The position numbers and the translations under genes are program-made. DNA of 44,482 nucleotides from an uncultured Lachnospiraceae bacterium. GTDB lineage: Bacteria; Bacillota; Clostridia; Lachnospirales; Lachnospiraceae. Where the stretch lies: positions 1 through 44,482 of the forward strand of contig CAMNTQ010000027.1 in NCBI GenBank assembly GCA_946558695.1. The letters run 5' to 3'. The notes beneath the pieces were generated by a model. The model was not told the DNA's origin. It searched no databases and was given only the letters and a program-made list of their open reading frames with translations. Every line of letters begins with the position of its first letter. Positions within the stretch are counted from its first letter, which is position 1. Positions 23,941 to 33,854 of the stretch are shown here, piece by piece.

Positions 23941-24948
23941 ATGACGATCAGGGAGCAGCTTGAACAGCGGGAAGTAGAATATTTAAGCCCTTATGCGGCG
24001 CTCAGCAGGGATTCAAAGGGAAGGAAGTCGAAGGAAGAGCAGTGTGATATCCGTCCGGTTTTCCAAAGAGACAGAGACAGGATTCTGCACTGCAAGGCAT
24101 TCCGGCGCCTGAAGCAGAAGACGCAGGTATTCCTTCTGCCCAACGGGGATCATTACCGCACAAGGCTTACCCATACGCTGGAGGTATCCCAGAATGCAAG
24201 AACGATCGCGAAAGCGCTCCGTCTCAATGAGGATTTGACAGAGGCAATCGCCCTCGGGCATGATCTGGGACACACGCCCTTCGGGCATGCAGGGGAGCGT
24301 GCCCTTGACGAAGTAAATCCTTTTGGCTTCCGTCACAATATACAGAGCGTGCGTATCGTGGAACGGCTGGAAAAGAACGGGGAGGGGTTGAATCTCACAT
24401 GGGAAGTGGTAGACGGGATATTAAACCACAAATCCAGCGGACACCCCCATACGCTGGAAGGTAAAATCGTGCGGCTCTCTGACAAGATTGCCTATTTAAA
24501 CCATGATATTGATGATGCGATCCGGGGCGGGATTCTTGACGAAGCAGAGATTCCGGAAGAATTCCACCGGATCTTGGGGGATACGACAAGAAAGCGCCTG
24601 AACACTCTGATCCATGATGTGGTTACAAACAGCAGGGATCAGGCGGATATTTCCATGTCGGAGAAAGTGGAAAGAGCGATGAAAGATCTGAGAACATTTA
24701 TGTTTGAGCGTGTCTACCTGAATCCTGTCGCGAAGCAGGAAGAAAAAAAGGCGATACATATGATACAGAATCTATATTGGTTTTATATGGAGAATCTGGA
24801 TGAGATTCCGCGGGAATATCAGTCTATGCGGGGGGAATCAGGGGTGAATAAAGAGCAGATGGTGTGCGATTATATTGCCGGAATGACGGATACCTATGCA
24901 GTAAAAAAATTTGAAGATTATTTTGTTCCAAAATCTTGGAAGATTTAA
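23941..24948 (+). CDS. dGTPase-like HD-domain deoxynucleoside triphosphate triphosphohydrolase
   Basis: A 335-residue HD-domain protein. I choose ATG 23941 (MTIREQLEQRE), six bases after AAGGATGG; ATG 23935 two codons earlier is possible. The metal-binding HD motif is complete: RLTHTLEVSQNAR, then ALGHDLGHTPFGHAGE, and later SDKIAYLNHDIDDA. The initial FRRLKQKTQVF segment is typical. It matches the shorter Gram-positive dGTPase-like group (~335-450 residues), which hydrolyses dNTPs to deoxynucleosides and triphosphate. Its position directly ahead of dnaG suggests dNTP balance at replication, which is inference. Its stop codon lies inside the -35 region of the next promoter. Confidence 0.92.
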   Translation: MTIREQLEQREVEYLSPYAALSRDSKGRKSKEEQCDIRPVFQRDRDRILHCKAFRRLKQKTQVFLLPNGDHYRTRLTHTLEVSQNARTIAKALRLNEDLTEAIALGHDLGHTPFGHAGERALDEVNPFGFRHNIQSVRIVERLEKNGEGLNLTWEVVDGILNHKSSGHPHTLEGKIVRLSDKIAYLNHDIDDAIRGGILDEAEIPEEFHRILGDTTRKRLNTLIHDVVTNSRDQADISMSEKVERAMKDLRTFMFERVYLNPVAKQEEKKAIHMIQNLYWFYMENLDEIPREYQSMRGESGVNKEQMVCDYIAGMTDTYAVKKFEDYFVPKSWKI

Positions 24949-24976
24949 AAGGAAATCAAACACTTTTGTCGAATAT
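24948..24976 (+). promoter_or_regulatory. Sigma-H-type promoter of the dnaG-rpoD operon
   Basis: AAAGGAAAT (24948-24956), an 11-base spacer and GTCGAATAT (24968-24976) match the Bacillus sigma-H consensus RnAGGAWWW-N11/12-RnnGAATWW at every fixed position. A nested TTTGTCGAA (24965-24973) also fits a Spo0A box. In B. subtilis the dnaG-sigA operon is known to use sigma-H promoters, so the match is biologically sensible. Confidence 0.7.
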
Positions 24977-25021
24977 TATATATGAGGGCAATTTTGAGGC
25001 AAATCATAAGGGTGTTCATAT

Positions 25022-26797
25022 ATGTATTATTCAGATGAGATTATTGAAGAAGTTAGAATAAAAAATGATATTGTCGATGTAGTTTCTGGTTATGTCAGGC
25101 TTCAAAAAAAGGGGAACTCGTATTTTGGTCTGTGTCCCTTCCACAATGAAAAATCGCCGTCCTTTTCGGTGAGCAGACAAAAACAGATGTATTATTGTTT
25201 TGGCTGCGGAGCAGGAGGAAATGTATTCACATTTCTGATGGAGTATGAAAATTTTACTTTTCAGGAAGCGTTAAAGACGCTTGCCGACAGGGCAGGAGTG
25301 ACGCTTCCTGAGGCAGAATATTCGAAGGAGGCGAGGGAGCGGGCGGACATGAAAGCGACCCTTCTTCACATCAATAAGCTGGCGGCGAAGTATTATTATG
25401 CACAGTTACGCCAGCCGCAGGGAGCCGCGGGTCTTAAGTATCTAAAGGACAGGCAGCTTGGCGACGATATGCTCAGAGCCTTCGGTCTTGGATATTCCAA
25501 TAAATACAGTGATGATCTATACAGATATTTAAAAGGAAAAGGTTATAAGGATGATATGCTTGCAAAAGCGGGGCTTATCAGTTATGATGAGCGTCAGGGC
25601 GTCTATGACAAGTTCTGGAACCGGGTGATGTTCCCGATCATGGATGTGAATAACCGGGTCGTTGGATTCGGAGGACGGGTGATGGGGGATGCGAAGCCCA
25701 AATATCTGAATTCCCCGGAGACGCCGATTTTTGACAAGAGCCGGAATTTATACGGACTCAACCGGGCGAGAAGATCAAAGAAAACATATTTTTTGCTGTG
25801 CGAAGGATATATGGATGTGATTGCTCTTCATCAGGCGGGATTTGACAACGCGGTTGCTTCGCTTGGCACGGCGCTCACTCCCGGACATGCGTCTTTGATC
25901 AAGCGGTATGTGAACGAGGTGTACCTTACATATGACAGTGACGACGCTGGGACGAGAGCGGCTTTAAGGGCCTTGCCTATCTTGAAAGACGCAGGAATTA
26001 CGGCAAAGATTATCCGGATGGAGCCGTTTAAGGATCCAGATGAGTTTATTAAAAATCTGGGTGCAGAGGCCTTTGAGGAGAGGATTTTAAAAGCGCGCAA
26101 CGGATTCCTCTATAGTCTGGAAGTGCTGCGAAGAAACTACGATATGAATTCGCCTGAGGGCAAGACTGATTTTATGAAGGAAGCGGCAACAAGGCTTGCC
26201 GGATTCACAGAGGAGATTGAGCGCAATAATTATATCGAGGCGGTAGCGAAAGAGTACCGCGTAGGTTACGAGGAGTTAAAGAAGCTGGTTGTAAGGATGG
26301 CGGTGCAGACAGGGATGGCGGCGCCGGCGAGGAGGCCGAAATCTGGAAAGAGCAAGGAGAAGGGGAAAGAAGACGGAATCCTGAAGTCACAAAAAATATT
26401 GCTCACATGGCTGATTGAGGATGAGGGAATCTTTAACCAGATCAGCAAGTATATCGTTCCGGAGGATTTTTCGGACGGGATTTTTCGGACGGTTGCGGCG
26501 CTTCTCTATGAGCAGTATGAAGCGGGCGAAGTAAATCCCGCCAAGATCATGAATCATTTTACTGATGAGGAGGAGCACCGGGAGGTTGCCGGGTTGTTTC
26601 ATACAAAGATCAGGGAACTCTCAACGCCTGCGGAGCGTGAAAAAGCGCTTAAGGAGACAGTCGTCCGGGTGAAGAACAACAGTATTGAAGAGGCAGGAAG
26701 GAACTGGAATGCGGCAGATCTCGAAGGGATGCAAAGGCTTATGAAAGCGAAAAGTGATTTGCAGAACCTGCGGAAACTGCATATTTCCGTTAATTAA
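25022..26797 (+). CDS. dnaG: DNA primase
   Basis: A 591-residue replication primase. The CHC2 zinc-binding domain has C38, H41, C59 and C62 (CPFHNEK and CFGCGAGG). The catalytic core follows, with the RNAP-basic motif ending FGLGYSNKYSDDLYRYL and the TOPRIM glutamate E261 in LLCEGYMDVIALHQAGFDNA, and later the DSDDAGTRAA acidic motif. The C-terminal ~140 residues (from ILLTWLIEDEG) form the DnaB-helicase-binding domain. Length and order match the usual bacterial DnaG. It makes RNA primers for both strands in the cytoplasm. RpoD is encoded 39 bases downstream, the classical primase-sigma operon. Confidence 0.97.
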   Translation: MYYSDEIIEEVRIKNDIVDVVSGYVRLQKKGNSYFGLCPFHNEKSPSFSVSRQKQMYYCFGCGAGGNVFTFLMEYENFTFQEALKTLADRAGVTLPEAEYSKEARERADMKATLLHINKLAAKYYYAQLRQPQGAAGLKYLKDRQLGDDMLRAFGLGYSNKYSDDLYRYLKGKGYKDDMLAKAGLISYDERQGVYDKFWNRVMFPIMDVNNRVVGFGGRVMGDAKPKYLNSPETPIFDKSRNLYGLNRARRSKKTYFLLCEGYMDVIALHQAGFDNAVASLGTALTPGHASLIKRYVNEVYLTYDSDDAGTRAALRALPILKDAGITAKIIRMEPFKDPDEFIKNLGAEAFEERILKARNGFLYSLEVLRRNYDMNSPEGKTDFMKEAATRLAGFTEEIERNNYIEAVAKEYRVGYEELKKLVVRMAVQTGMAAPARRPKSGKSKEKGKEDGILKSQKILLTWLIEDEGIFNQISKYIVPEDFSDGIFRTVAALLYEQYEAGEVNPAKIMNHFTDEEEHREVAGLFHTKIRELSTPAEREKALKETVVRVKNNSIEEAGRNWNAADLEGMQRLMKAKSDLQNLRKLHISVN

Positions 26798-26836
26798 GGA
26801 TAAAATATAATCAAGCTATGAGAGGATGGGTACTAC

Positions 26837-27958
26837 ATGGAAGAGAATGTGGCAAAATTTGAGGAAAAATTGAAAGAACTGGTCGCACTTGGCAAAAAGA
26901 AGAAAAGTATTCTGGAGCTTCAGGAAATCAATGATTTTTTCTCGGATATGGAGCTGAATTTGGAACATATGGAAAAAGTGTATGAATATCTGGAAGCGCA
27001 GAATATCGATGTGCTCCGCATCGGTTCGGACAGTGATGATCTGGACGATCTGGATGATGCGGATATCGTTATCAGTGACGAGAATGATGTTGATCTTGAA
27101 AAGATCGATCTTTCCGTGCCGGACGGCGTCAGCATTGATGATCCGGTTAAGATGTATCTGAAGGAGATCGGAAAGGTTCCGCTTTTGACGGCAGAGGAAG
27201 AGGTTGATCTGGCAAAGCGTATGGCGGACGGCGACGAGAGTGCGAAAAAGCGTCTTGCCGAGGCGAACCTGCGTCTTGTTGTCAGTATTGCGAAGCGCTA
27301 TGTGGGGCGGGGGATGCTTTTTCTCGATCTGATCCAGGAGGGGAATTTAGGACTCATTAAAGCGGTTGAAAAGTTTGATTATCACAAAGGATTCAAATTC
27401 AGTACCTATGCTACATGGTGGATCCGTCAGGCGATCACGAGGGCAATCGCGGATCAGGCGAGAACGATCCGTATTCCTGTGCATATGGTGGAAACGATCA
27501 ATAAATTAATTCGTGTGTCAAGGCAGCTCCTTCAGGAACTCGGGCGTGAACCTACGCCGGAGGAGATTGCAGAGGAATTGGACATGCCTGTGGACAGAGT
27601 GCGTGAGATATTAAAGATTTCTCAGGAGCCGGTTTCTCTGGAGACGCCGATCGGAGAAGAGGAAGACAGCCATCTTGGAGATTTTATACAGGATGACAAT
27701 GTACCTGTGCCCGCGGAGGCGGCTGCGCAGACACTTCTGAAGGAACAGCTGGATGATGTGCTCGATACTCTGACAGAGAGAGAGCAGAAGGTGTTAAGGC
27801 TCCGGTTCGGCATGAATGACGGGCGCGCCCGCACGCTGGAGGAAGTGGGGAAGGAATTTGATGTTACCCGCGAACGAATCCGTCAGATAGAAGCGAAGGC
27901 GTTGAGAAAGCTCCGTCATCCGAGCCGGAGCAGGAAGCTTAGGGATTATCTGGATTAA
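26837..27958 (+). CDS. rpoD: Primary sigma factor
   Basis: A 373-residue sigma-70 factor. The short N-terminal region 1.1-like part and an acidic stretch ([14 protein letters not shown]) precede region 1.2 ([20 protein letters not shown]). Region 2 has the rpoD box [19 protein letters not shown] and the -10 recognition segment [17 protein letters not shown]. Regions 3 and 4 follow, with the -35 helix-turn-helix [20 protein letters not shown] near the C-terminus. The size and spacing match SigA of Firmicutes, so this is the housekeeping factor. It recognises the TTGACA/TATAAT promoters seen elsewhere here. It lies between dnaG and trmK in what looks like one long operon. Confidence 0.97.
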   Translation: MEENVAKFEEKLKELVALGKKKKSILELQEINDFFSDMELNLEHMEKVYEYLEAQNIDVLRIGSDSDDLDDLDDADIVISDENDVDLEKIDLSVPDGVSIDDPVKMYLKEIGKVPLLTAEEEVDLAKRMADGDESAKKRLAEANLRLVVSIAKRYVGRGMLFLDLIQEGNLGLIKAVEKFDYHKGFKFSTYATWWIRQAITRAIADQARTIRIPVHMVETINKLIRVSRQLLQELGREPTPEEIAEELDMPVDRVREILKISQEPVSLETPIGEEEDSHLGDFIQDDNVPVPAEAAAQTLLKEQLDDVLDTLTEREQKVLRLRFGMNDGRARTLEEVGKEFDVTRERIRQIEAKALRKLRHPSRSRKLRDYLD

Positions 27959-27971
27959 GAAAGAGTTCTGT

Positions 27972-28667
27972 ATGGAGTTATCAAAGAGATTGACTGCGGT
28001 TGCACGCCTTGTGCCAGAGTGCGATTCTGCGGCGGATATCGGGACGGACCACGGGTATGTGCCTATTTTTCTTGTAGAACAAAAAATAACGGGCAGGGTT
28101 ATTGCGATGGATGTGAATTGCGGACCGCTCGCACGTGCCAGAGAGCATATTGCGCAGTGCGGGCTGTCGGACAGAATCGAGACAAGGCTTTCTGACGGAC
28201 TTTCGGCATTGAAGGCGGGTGAGGCAGATATCATGATTGCCGCTGGAATGGGCGGCGGTCTTATCATCCGAATCATGGAGGAGGGAGGAGCTGCCGTGAA
28301 TTCTTTAAAAGCCTGCGTCCTGCAGCCTCAGTCGGAGATCGGGAAGGTGAGAAAATATCTGGCGGCGCATGGGCTGGTCATAGAAAAAGAAGACATGGTG
28401 GAAGAGGATGGAAAATTTTATCCCATGATGAGGGCGGTGCACGGGGAACCGGAGTGTTATGAAGAATATGAATATATTTATGGAAAGAAACTTCTTGGGA
28501 TGCGTCACCCTGTTTTAAGGAAATTCCTTTTGAGAGAGCAGTCAATTAAGGAATCTATCATCGTCAGGCTTCATGAGCAGGAGCAGAGCGACGGGGTAAG
28601 GCTGCGGCTTCATGAGTTAAGCAGGGAGACGGATTACATTAAGCAGGCGCTTAAGTGCTGCGGGTAG
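27972..28667 (+). CDS. trmK: tRNA (adenine-22-N1)-methyltransferase
   Basis: A 231-residue SAM-dependent methyltransferase of the TrmK family, which makes m1A22 in the D loop of certain tRNAs. The SAM motif is AADIGTDHGYVPIFLV, followed by the Asp-containing AMDVNCGPLARA. Motif IV is MIAAGMGGGLI, and the family-specific segment LQPQSEIGKVRKYLAAHG follows. A C-terminal coiled helix pair is typical of the family. It sits 13 bases after rpoD and 22 before a Nif3-family gene, the same pair order as yqfN-yqfO in Bacillus. Confidence 0.93.
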   Translation: MELSKRLTAVARLVPECDSAADIGTDHGYVPIFLVEQKITGRVIAMDVNCGPLARAREHIAQCGLSDRIETRLSDGLSALKAGEADIMIAAGMGGGLIIRIMEEGGAAVNSLKACVLQPQSEIGKVRKYLAAHGLVIEKEDMVEEDGKFYPMMRAVHGEPECYEEYEYIYGKKLLGMRHPVLRKFLLREQSIKESIIVRLHEQEQSDGVRLRLHELSRETDYIKQALKCCG

Positions 28668-28689
28668 ATAATCAGGGGAGGAAGTAAAG

Positions 28690-29469
28690 ATGGTATGCAG
28701 GGAAGTAATGGATGTGATAGAGCGGGCTTATCCGAAAGAATATGCCCTTGAATGGGACAATGTAGGTCTTCTTGCAGGACGGGATGATAAAGAGGTACAG
28801 AGTATATACATAGCATTGGATGCGACAGATGAAGTGATCGAAGCGGCAGTCTTAGAAGGAGCGGATATGCTTGTGACGCACCATCCGCTGATCTTTAGCG
28901 GCCTTAAGAAGATTCATAATCAGGATTTTATCGGAAACCGTATTCTGCGTCTGATTCAGAATGATATATCGTACTATGCGATGCATACGAATTATGATGT
29001 GTGCAGGATGGGGAGACTGTCCGGTGAAAAGATGGGATTTGTAAGGCCCCAGATTCTTGAAGTCACCTGTGAAGCCGATATGCCGAGGGGAATCGGTGAG
29101 ATTGCAGAGCTTACGAAGAAAATAACATTGCGGGAGTGCGCCGAGATGGTGAAAACTGCTTTTGGCCTTGCGAATGTGAAGATATATGGAGATATGAAAA
29201 AGGAGATAGAACGAGCTGCCATTTGCCCAGGTTCCGGGAAGAGTGTGATCGCGGAAGCGGTAAAAAAGGGCGCGGATGTCCTGATCACAGGAGATATCGG
29301 GCATCATGACGGAATCGATGCCGTAGCGCAGGGGCTTGCAATGATTGATGCAGGGCACTATGGCGTGGAGCATATTTTTGTAGAGGATATGGCGCAGTAT
29401 CTGAATGAGAATCTATGCGGCATTAAGATTACGGAGGCGCCGGTCATACATCCGTTTCAGGTAGTATAG
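28690..29469 (+). CDS. Nif3-family dinuclear metal-centre protein
   Basis: A 259-residue protein of the Nif3/YqfO family, often listed as a GTP cyclohydrolase I type-2 homologue, whose true function is unsettled. The metal ligands are seen in WDNVGLLAG (~22-30), THHPLIFSG (His64-His65), and GHYGVEHIF near the C-terminus. It is the short form, without the CutA-like central insert (~370 residues) found in B. subtilis YqfO. Two metal ions at the His/Asp/Glu cluster are expected. It is clearly part of the rpoD-trmK run. Confidence 0.92.
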   Translation: MVCREVMDVIERAYPKEYALEWDNVGLLAGRDDKEVQSIYIALDATDEVIEAAVLEGADMLVTHHPLIFSGLKKIHNQDFIGNRILRLIQNDISYYAMHTNYDVCRMGRLSGEKMGFVRPQILEVTCEADMPRGIGEIAELTKKITLRECAEMVKTAFGLANVKIYGDMKKEIERAAICPGSGKSVIAEAVKKGADVLITGDIGHHDGIDAVAQGLAMIDAGHYGVEHIFVEDMAQYLNENLCGIKITEAPVIHPFQVV

Positions 29470-29494
29470 AAAATCAGATCGAGAGGTGGATATA

Positions 29495-31168
29495 ATGAAA
29501 GAAGAAAAGATATGCCAAGTGCGTATAGGCGATGAAGTGAGAGAGTACATAGCAGGAACGACGTATCAGCAGATTGCCGGTGATTTCCGGGACAAATATG
29601 AGGAAGATATTGTTCTTACTTATGTGGACGGCAAGCTTCAGGAGCTTCGCAAGAAACTGAAGCGCGACTGTACGCTGGCATTTGAGACAACAAGAGGAGC
29701 CATCGGACATGAGACTTATAAAAGGAGCATGAAGCTTTTGCTTGTAAAATCTGTCTATGATGTGGCAGCCAGAGAGGATATCCGCAAGGTTCGGGTTCAT
29801 TTTTCCATAGGTAAAGGTTATTACTGTACGATTGAGGGAAATATTTCTCTGGATCAGGAGTTTCTGGATCGGGTGGAGAGCCGGATGAGAGAGCTTGCGG
29901 ATCAGGATGTACCGATCGGGAAACGCACCATCAGCACGGATGATGCAGTCGCTTTGTTCCGAAAACATGGTATGTATGATAAGGAAAAATTATTCGAGTA
30001 CCGCAGGGTGTCCAGAGTCAATATTTATAATATGAATGAATTTGAAGATTATTTTTATGGATATATGGTTCCGAGCGCGGGATACCTGAAATATTTTAAG
30101 CTTTATCTCTATGATGAGGGCTTTGTGCTTCAGATGCCTGATAGAAATACGCCCGGCAGACTGCCGGAGTTCAAGCCTCGGAACAAGCTGTTTCAGGTTC
30201 AGAAAGAATCTGTCAAATGGAGTGATATGCAGGGCATCGAGACGGTCGGCGCGCTGAACGACAAGGTGACCAAGGGCGATGTGCAGGAGCTTGTACTTGT
30301 GCAGGAGGCATTGCAGGAGAAGAAGATTGCGGAAATCGCGTCTCAGATCGCAGAGCGGAGAAACGAGATCAAATTTGTCCTGATCGCAGGTCCTTCTTCG
30401 TCAGGGAAGACTACCTTCTCGCACCGTCTGTCTATCCAGCTTCGGGCCAATGGTCTGGTTCCCCATCCGCTGGCGGTGGATAATTACTTTGTGGAGCGGG
30501 AGGACAATCCGAAGGATGAGAACGGAAATTATGATTTTGAATGTCTGGAGGCGGTGGATGTCGAACTGTTTAATAGCCAGATGAAGCAGCTTTTAGAGGG
30601 AAAAGAGGTTGCCATTCCGCGTTTTAATTTTGTCAACGGGCATAAGGAGTATGACGGGACTACGATGAAGCTTGGGGAAAACGATGTGCTTGTGATAGAG
30701 GGGATTCACTGTTTGAATCCGAAGCTTACCAGACAGCTTGCGGACGAGAACAAATTTAAAATCTATATCAGCGCGCTGACTCAGCTGAATATCGACGAGC
30801 ATAACCGGATTCCGTCTACCGACGGCAGATTCTTAAGGAGGATTGTCAGGGATGCGCGCACCCGCGGGTCAAGCGCTCAGAGGACGATCGGTATGTGGGA
30901 ATCTGTAAGAAGGGGAGAAGAGAAGAATATCTTTCCTTATCAGGAAGAGGCGGACGTGATGTTTAACTCTGCCCTCGTCTATGAGCTGGCAGTGTTAAAG
31001 CCTTATGTAGAGCGGCTTTTATTTGCGATTGACAAAAGCTGTCCGGAGTATCTGGAAGCAAAAAGGCTTCTTAAGTTTTTGGATTATTTTGTGGGGATCG
31101 GAAGTGAAAATATACCTATGAATTCACTGCTTCGGGAATTCGTAGGGGGAGGATGTTTTCATGTATAA
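29495..31168 (+). CDS. Nucleoside (uridine-like) kinase with threonyl-tRNA-synthetase-like N-terminus
   Basis: A 557-residue fusion. Start ATG 29495 lies five bases after GAGAGGTGG; the GTG nine bases earlier is inside that site. Residues 1-70 resemble a TGS domain and ~70-260 the accessory domain of ThrRS, here with an HETYKRSMKLLLVKS stretch. From residue ~295 a P-loop kinase of the uridine kinase/phosphoribulokinase type follows: Walker A AGPSSSGKTTFSHRL, VDNYFVERED, then VIEGIHCLNP and RIVRDARTRG. Related genes are widespread in Clostridia; the nucleoside substrate has not been fixed by sequence. It ends the run that begins with the PPK2 gene. A weak hairpin (CGGCAG/CTGCTG, ~31185-31200) followed by TTTTT may end transcription before the orphan kinase. 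Confidence 0.85.
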   Translation: MKEEKICQVRIGDEVREYIAGTTYQQIAGDFRDKYEEDIVLTYVDGKLQELRKKLKRDCTLAFETTRGAIGHETYKRSMKLLLVKSVYDVAAREDIRKVRVHFSIGKGYYCTIEGNISLDQEFLDRVESRMRELADQDVPIGKRTISTDDAVALFRKHGMYDKEKLFEYRRVSRVNIYNMNEFEDYFYGYMVPSAGYLKYFKLYLYDEGFVLQMPDRNTPGRLPEFKPRNKLFQVQKESVKWSDMQGIETVGALNDKVTKGDVQELVLVQEALQEKKIAEIASQIAERRNEIKFVLIAGPSSSGKTTFSHRLSIQLRANGLVPHPLAVDNYFVEREDNPKDENGNYDFECLEAVDVELFNSQMKQLLEGKEVAIPRFNFVNGHKEYDGTTMKLGENDVLVIEGIHCLNPKLTRQLADENKFKIYISALTQLNIDEHNRIPSTDGRFLRRIVRDARTRGSSAQRTIGMWESVRRGEEKNIFPYQEEADVMFNSALVYELAVLKPYVERLLFAIDKSCPEYLEAKRLLKFLDYFVGIGSENIPMNSLLREFVGGGCFHV

Positions 31169-31234
31169 GTACAAAACGGCAGGAACCGCTGCTGAATTTT
31201 TGGGGTTGAGATATTAAGAGTCACGGAGGATTTT

Positions 31235-33775
31235 ATGGTAAGAAAAAAGACAATGAGATTTTTACGTAACAGTGCGATTTTTATATTAATCTTGTGTGTC
31301 GCGATTTTTAGTTTTCTGGCATTTTATATGAATGGGAAGAGTTCGGAGACGATGACGGGGATGGGAACTATCTATATGTCTGGGATGAGTGAGCAGATTT
31401 CCATACATTTCGAGAAGACTATGGGACTTCGGCTGGCACAGGTTGAGGAATTGGAGAAGGAGGTGCCTCCGCAGGAAGTGGATCAGGAGCTTTTAAAATA
31501 TCTTACCTACAGCGGACAGGCGCGGGGGTTTGATTATCTTGCATTTTACAATACGGATGGAAGCTTTGATATGATATACGGGGAAAATGTCAAGGTGACG
31601 GATCCAGAACCATTCTTTCTGTCTCTGAACAGTGATGAAAAGAAGATTGCGGTAGGAACCGATTCGGCGGATGAGGATATCGTTCTTATGGGGATTCCGG
31701 CAGAATACAGGCTGGATAACGGTGAGACGAGTATCGCCTTGGTGGCGGGGATTCCAGTCAGCTATGTGAAAGAGGTATTATCATTGGATGAGAATGATTC
31801 TATGGTATATTCCCATATTATCCGACGGGACGGAAGTTTTGTCATTCAGAGCAGCGATGCTTACAGAGAGAATTATTTTGAGCGGATCAAAGCTCTGTTT
31901 GAGGAGATAGACGGCGAGGACGCAGAGCAGTATGTGCAGGAACTGGAAGCCTCCATGAGCACGAAAGCCAATTATTCTAAAGTAATTAAGGTAGATAATG
32001 AAAGACGGCATATGTTCTGTACGTCCCTTCCGTATTCTGAGTGGTATCTGGTAACGGTTATGCCCTATGGGGAACTAAGTAAAATCGTGGGAAACCTGAA
32101 TGAATTGTGGGCGCTTATGGCAATTGCAAGCTGTGTGATCGTTCTGTGCGCGCTCTTTATTGTCTTCTTTAAGTATATGAGACTGACCAGAGAACAGTTT
32201 GCAGAGCTTGAGAAGGCGCGTGAGGAGGCAGTTTCAGCTAATAAAGCGAAGAGTGAATTCCTTTCCAATATGAGCCATGATATCCGTACGCCTATGAATG
32301 CGATCGTGGGGATGTCGGCGATTGCCACGGCGAATATAGATAATGTACAGCAGGTACAGAACTGCCTGAGAAAGATTACCCTTTCCAGTAAGCATCTGTT
32401 GGGACTTATTAATGATGTGCTGGATATGTCCAAGATTGAGAGCGGGAAGATGACGCTGAATATGGATCAGGTGTCTCTGCGCGAAGTAATGGAGGGGATT
32501 GTCAATATCGTACAGCCTCAGATCAAAGAAAAGAACCAGCAGTTTGAAGTGGTCATCAATGATATCATGACAGAGAATGTGTGCTGTGACAGTGTCCGCC
32601 TGAATCAGATTCTTTTGAACTTTTTGTCTAATGCGATCAAGTTTACGCCGGAGGGAGGAAAGATACAGCTGTCGATGGAAGAGGAAGAATCTTCCCGCGG
32701 GAAAGACTGGGTGAGAATTCATCTTATGGTTAAGGATAACGGAATCGGTATGTCTGAAGAATTCAGCCGTAAGATATTTGATTCCTTTACCAGAGAGGAC
32801 AGCGCCCGTGTGCAGAAGATACAGGGGACCGGGCTTGGAATGGCTATTACGAAATATATTGTGGATGCCATGGACGGAACGATCGACGTGAAAAGCGAGC
32901 AGGGGAAAGGAACGGAATTCCATGTGGAACTGGAGCTGGAGCGCGCTGTTGTGCAGGAGGAAGATATGGTTCTGCCGGAGTGGAATATGCTTGTGGTAGA
33001 TGATGATGAGCAGCTCTGCCGCACCACAGCTGAGTCTTTGAAGACGATCGGCGTACATGCGGACTGGACTCTTGACGGGGAGACTGCCGTGTTGATGACG
33101 GAAAAGAGACACAGACAGCATAATGATTACCATATCATTCTTTTGGACTGGAAACTTCCGGGCATGAACGGCATTAAGACAGCGAATGTGATACGTAAGA
33201 AGATGGGCGATGATATTCCGATTCTTCTCATATCTGCCTATGATTGGAGCGATATAGAGGAAGAAGCGCGCGGAGTGGGAATCAACGGCTTTATCAGCAA
33301 ACCGTTGTTTAAGTCCACGCTGTATTACGGATTGAGAAAATATGCAGGGATTTCTGAAGGAGGAGAGCAGAAGCCGGAGGAAGAATCAAAGGATTTCGAG
33401 GGAAGAAGGATACTTTTGGCGGAGGATAACGACCTGAACTGGGAGATCGCGGAGGAACTTTTCGGGGAACTGAATCTGACCATTGACCGGGCGGAGAACG
33501 GACAAGTCTGCGTAGAGATATTTGAACAGTCCGATCCGGGATACTATGATGCGATTCTGATGGATATCCGGATGCCGATCATGAACGGCTATGAAGCGAC
33601 AGAAAAGATCCGTTCTCTTGGAAGGATGGATTCCGATATTCCGATCATCGCCATGACTGCGGATGCATTTTCAGAGGACATCAAGCATTGTCTTGCATGC
33701 GGCATGAATGCCCATATCGCGAAGCCGATTGATGTTCAGGAGGCTGTCCGCCAGCTAGAAAAGTATATGAAGTAA
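31235..33775 (+). CDS. Orphan hybrid histidine kinase with extracellular sensor and two receivers
   Basis: An 846-residue membrane kinase. TM1 is ~10-31. The extracellular part (~35-290) contains a dCACHE-like region with the [15 protein letters not shown] and [13 protein letters not shown] strands, so it probably senses a small molecule. TM2 is ~292-313. HisKA has His348 in [12 protein letters not shown], and the HATPase has [15 protein letters not shown] and GTGLGM. Receiver 1 has VVDDDE and acceptor Asp638 in [11 protein letters not shown]; receiver 2 has LAEDND and acceptor Asp777 in [11 protein letters not shown]. No HPt and no partner regulator are nearby, so the phosphate must pass to proteins encoded elsewhere. 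It has an ACGGAGG site before ATG 31235 and is closed by a bidirectional terminator. Confidence 0.93.
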   Translation: MVRKKTMRFLRNSAIFILILCVAIFSFLAFYMNGKSSETMTGMGTIYMSGMSEQISIHFEKTMGLRLAQVEELEKEVPPQEVDQELLKYLTYSGQARGFDYLAFYNTDGSFDMIYGENVKVTDPEPFFLSLNSDEKKIAVGTDSADEDIVLMGIPAEYRLDNGETSIALVAGIPVSYVKEVLSLDENDSMVYSHIIRRDGSFVIQSSDAYRENYFERIKALFEEIDGEDAEQYVQELEASMSTKANYSKVIKVDNERRHMFCTSLPYSEWYLVTVMPYGELSKIVGNLNELWALMAIASCVIVLCALFIVFFKYMRLTREQFAELEKAREEAVSANKAKSEFLSNMSHDIRTPMNAIVGMSAIATANIDNVQQVQNCLRKITLSSKHLLGLINDVLDMSKIESGKMTLNMDQVSLREVMEGIVNIVQPQIKEKNQQFEVVINDIMTENVCCDSVRLNQILLNFLSNAIKFTPEGGKIQLSMEEEESSRGKDWVRIHLMVKDNGIGMSEEFSRKIFDSFTREDSARVQKIQGTGLGMAITKYIVDAMDGTIDVKSEQGKGTEFHVELELERAVVQEEDMVLPEWNMLVVDDDEQLCRTTAESLKTIGVHADWTLDGETAVLMTEKRHRQHNDYHIILLDWKLPGMNGIKTANVIRKKMGDDIPILLISAYDWSDIEEEARGVGINGFISKPLFKSTLYYGLRKYAGISEGGEQKPEEESKDFEGRRILLAEDNDLNWEIAEELFGELNLTIDRAENGQVCVEIFEQSDPGYYDAILMDIRMPIMNGYEATEKIRSLGRMDSDIPIIAMTADAFSEDIKHCLACGMNAHIAKPIDVQEAVRQLEKYMK

Positions 33776-33795
33776 AATCGTAAAATTGAGACAGG

Positions 33796-33838
33796 AAAAA
33801 AGGGACTGTCCGGCAAAGGCCGGGAGTCCCTTTCTCTT
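33796..33838. terminator. Bidirectional terminator between the orphan kinase and the ABC operon
   Basis: The stem GGGACT..CCGG / CCGG..AGTCCC has a small AAA loop, with AAAAAA on one side and TTTCTC on the other. It ends the kinase on the plus strand and the transporter operon, which stops at 33855, on the minus strand, where it supplies a TTTTTT tail. Confidence 0.8.
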
Positions 33839-33854
33839 CCTTGAGGTTCAGTGA

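Noticed and set aside
24965-24973. TTTGTCGAA read as a Spo0A box controlling dnaG
   Set aside because: Kept only as a remark: the same bases form the -10 of a full sigma-H promoter match, which explains them better and has precedent in this operon.
32234-33133. A 299-codon reverse-strand frame opposite the orphan kinase
   Set aside because: Shadow of the kinase coding strand; His- and Leu-rich, no start site, no family signature.
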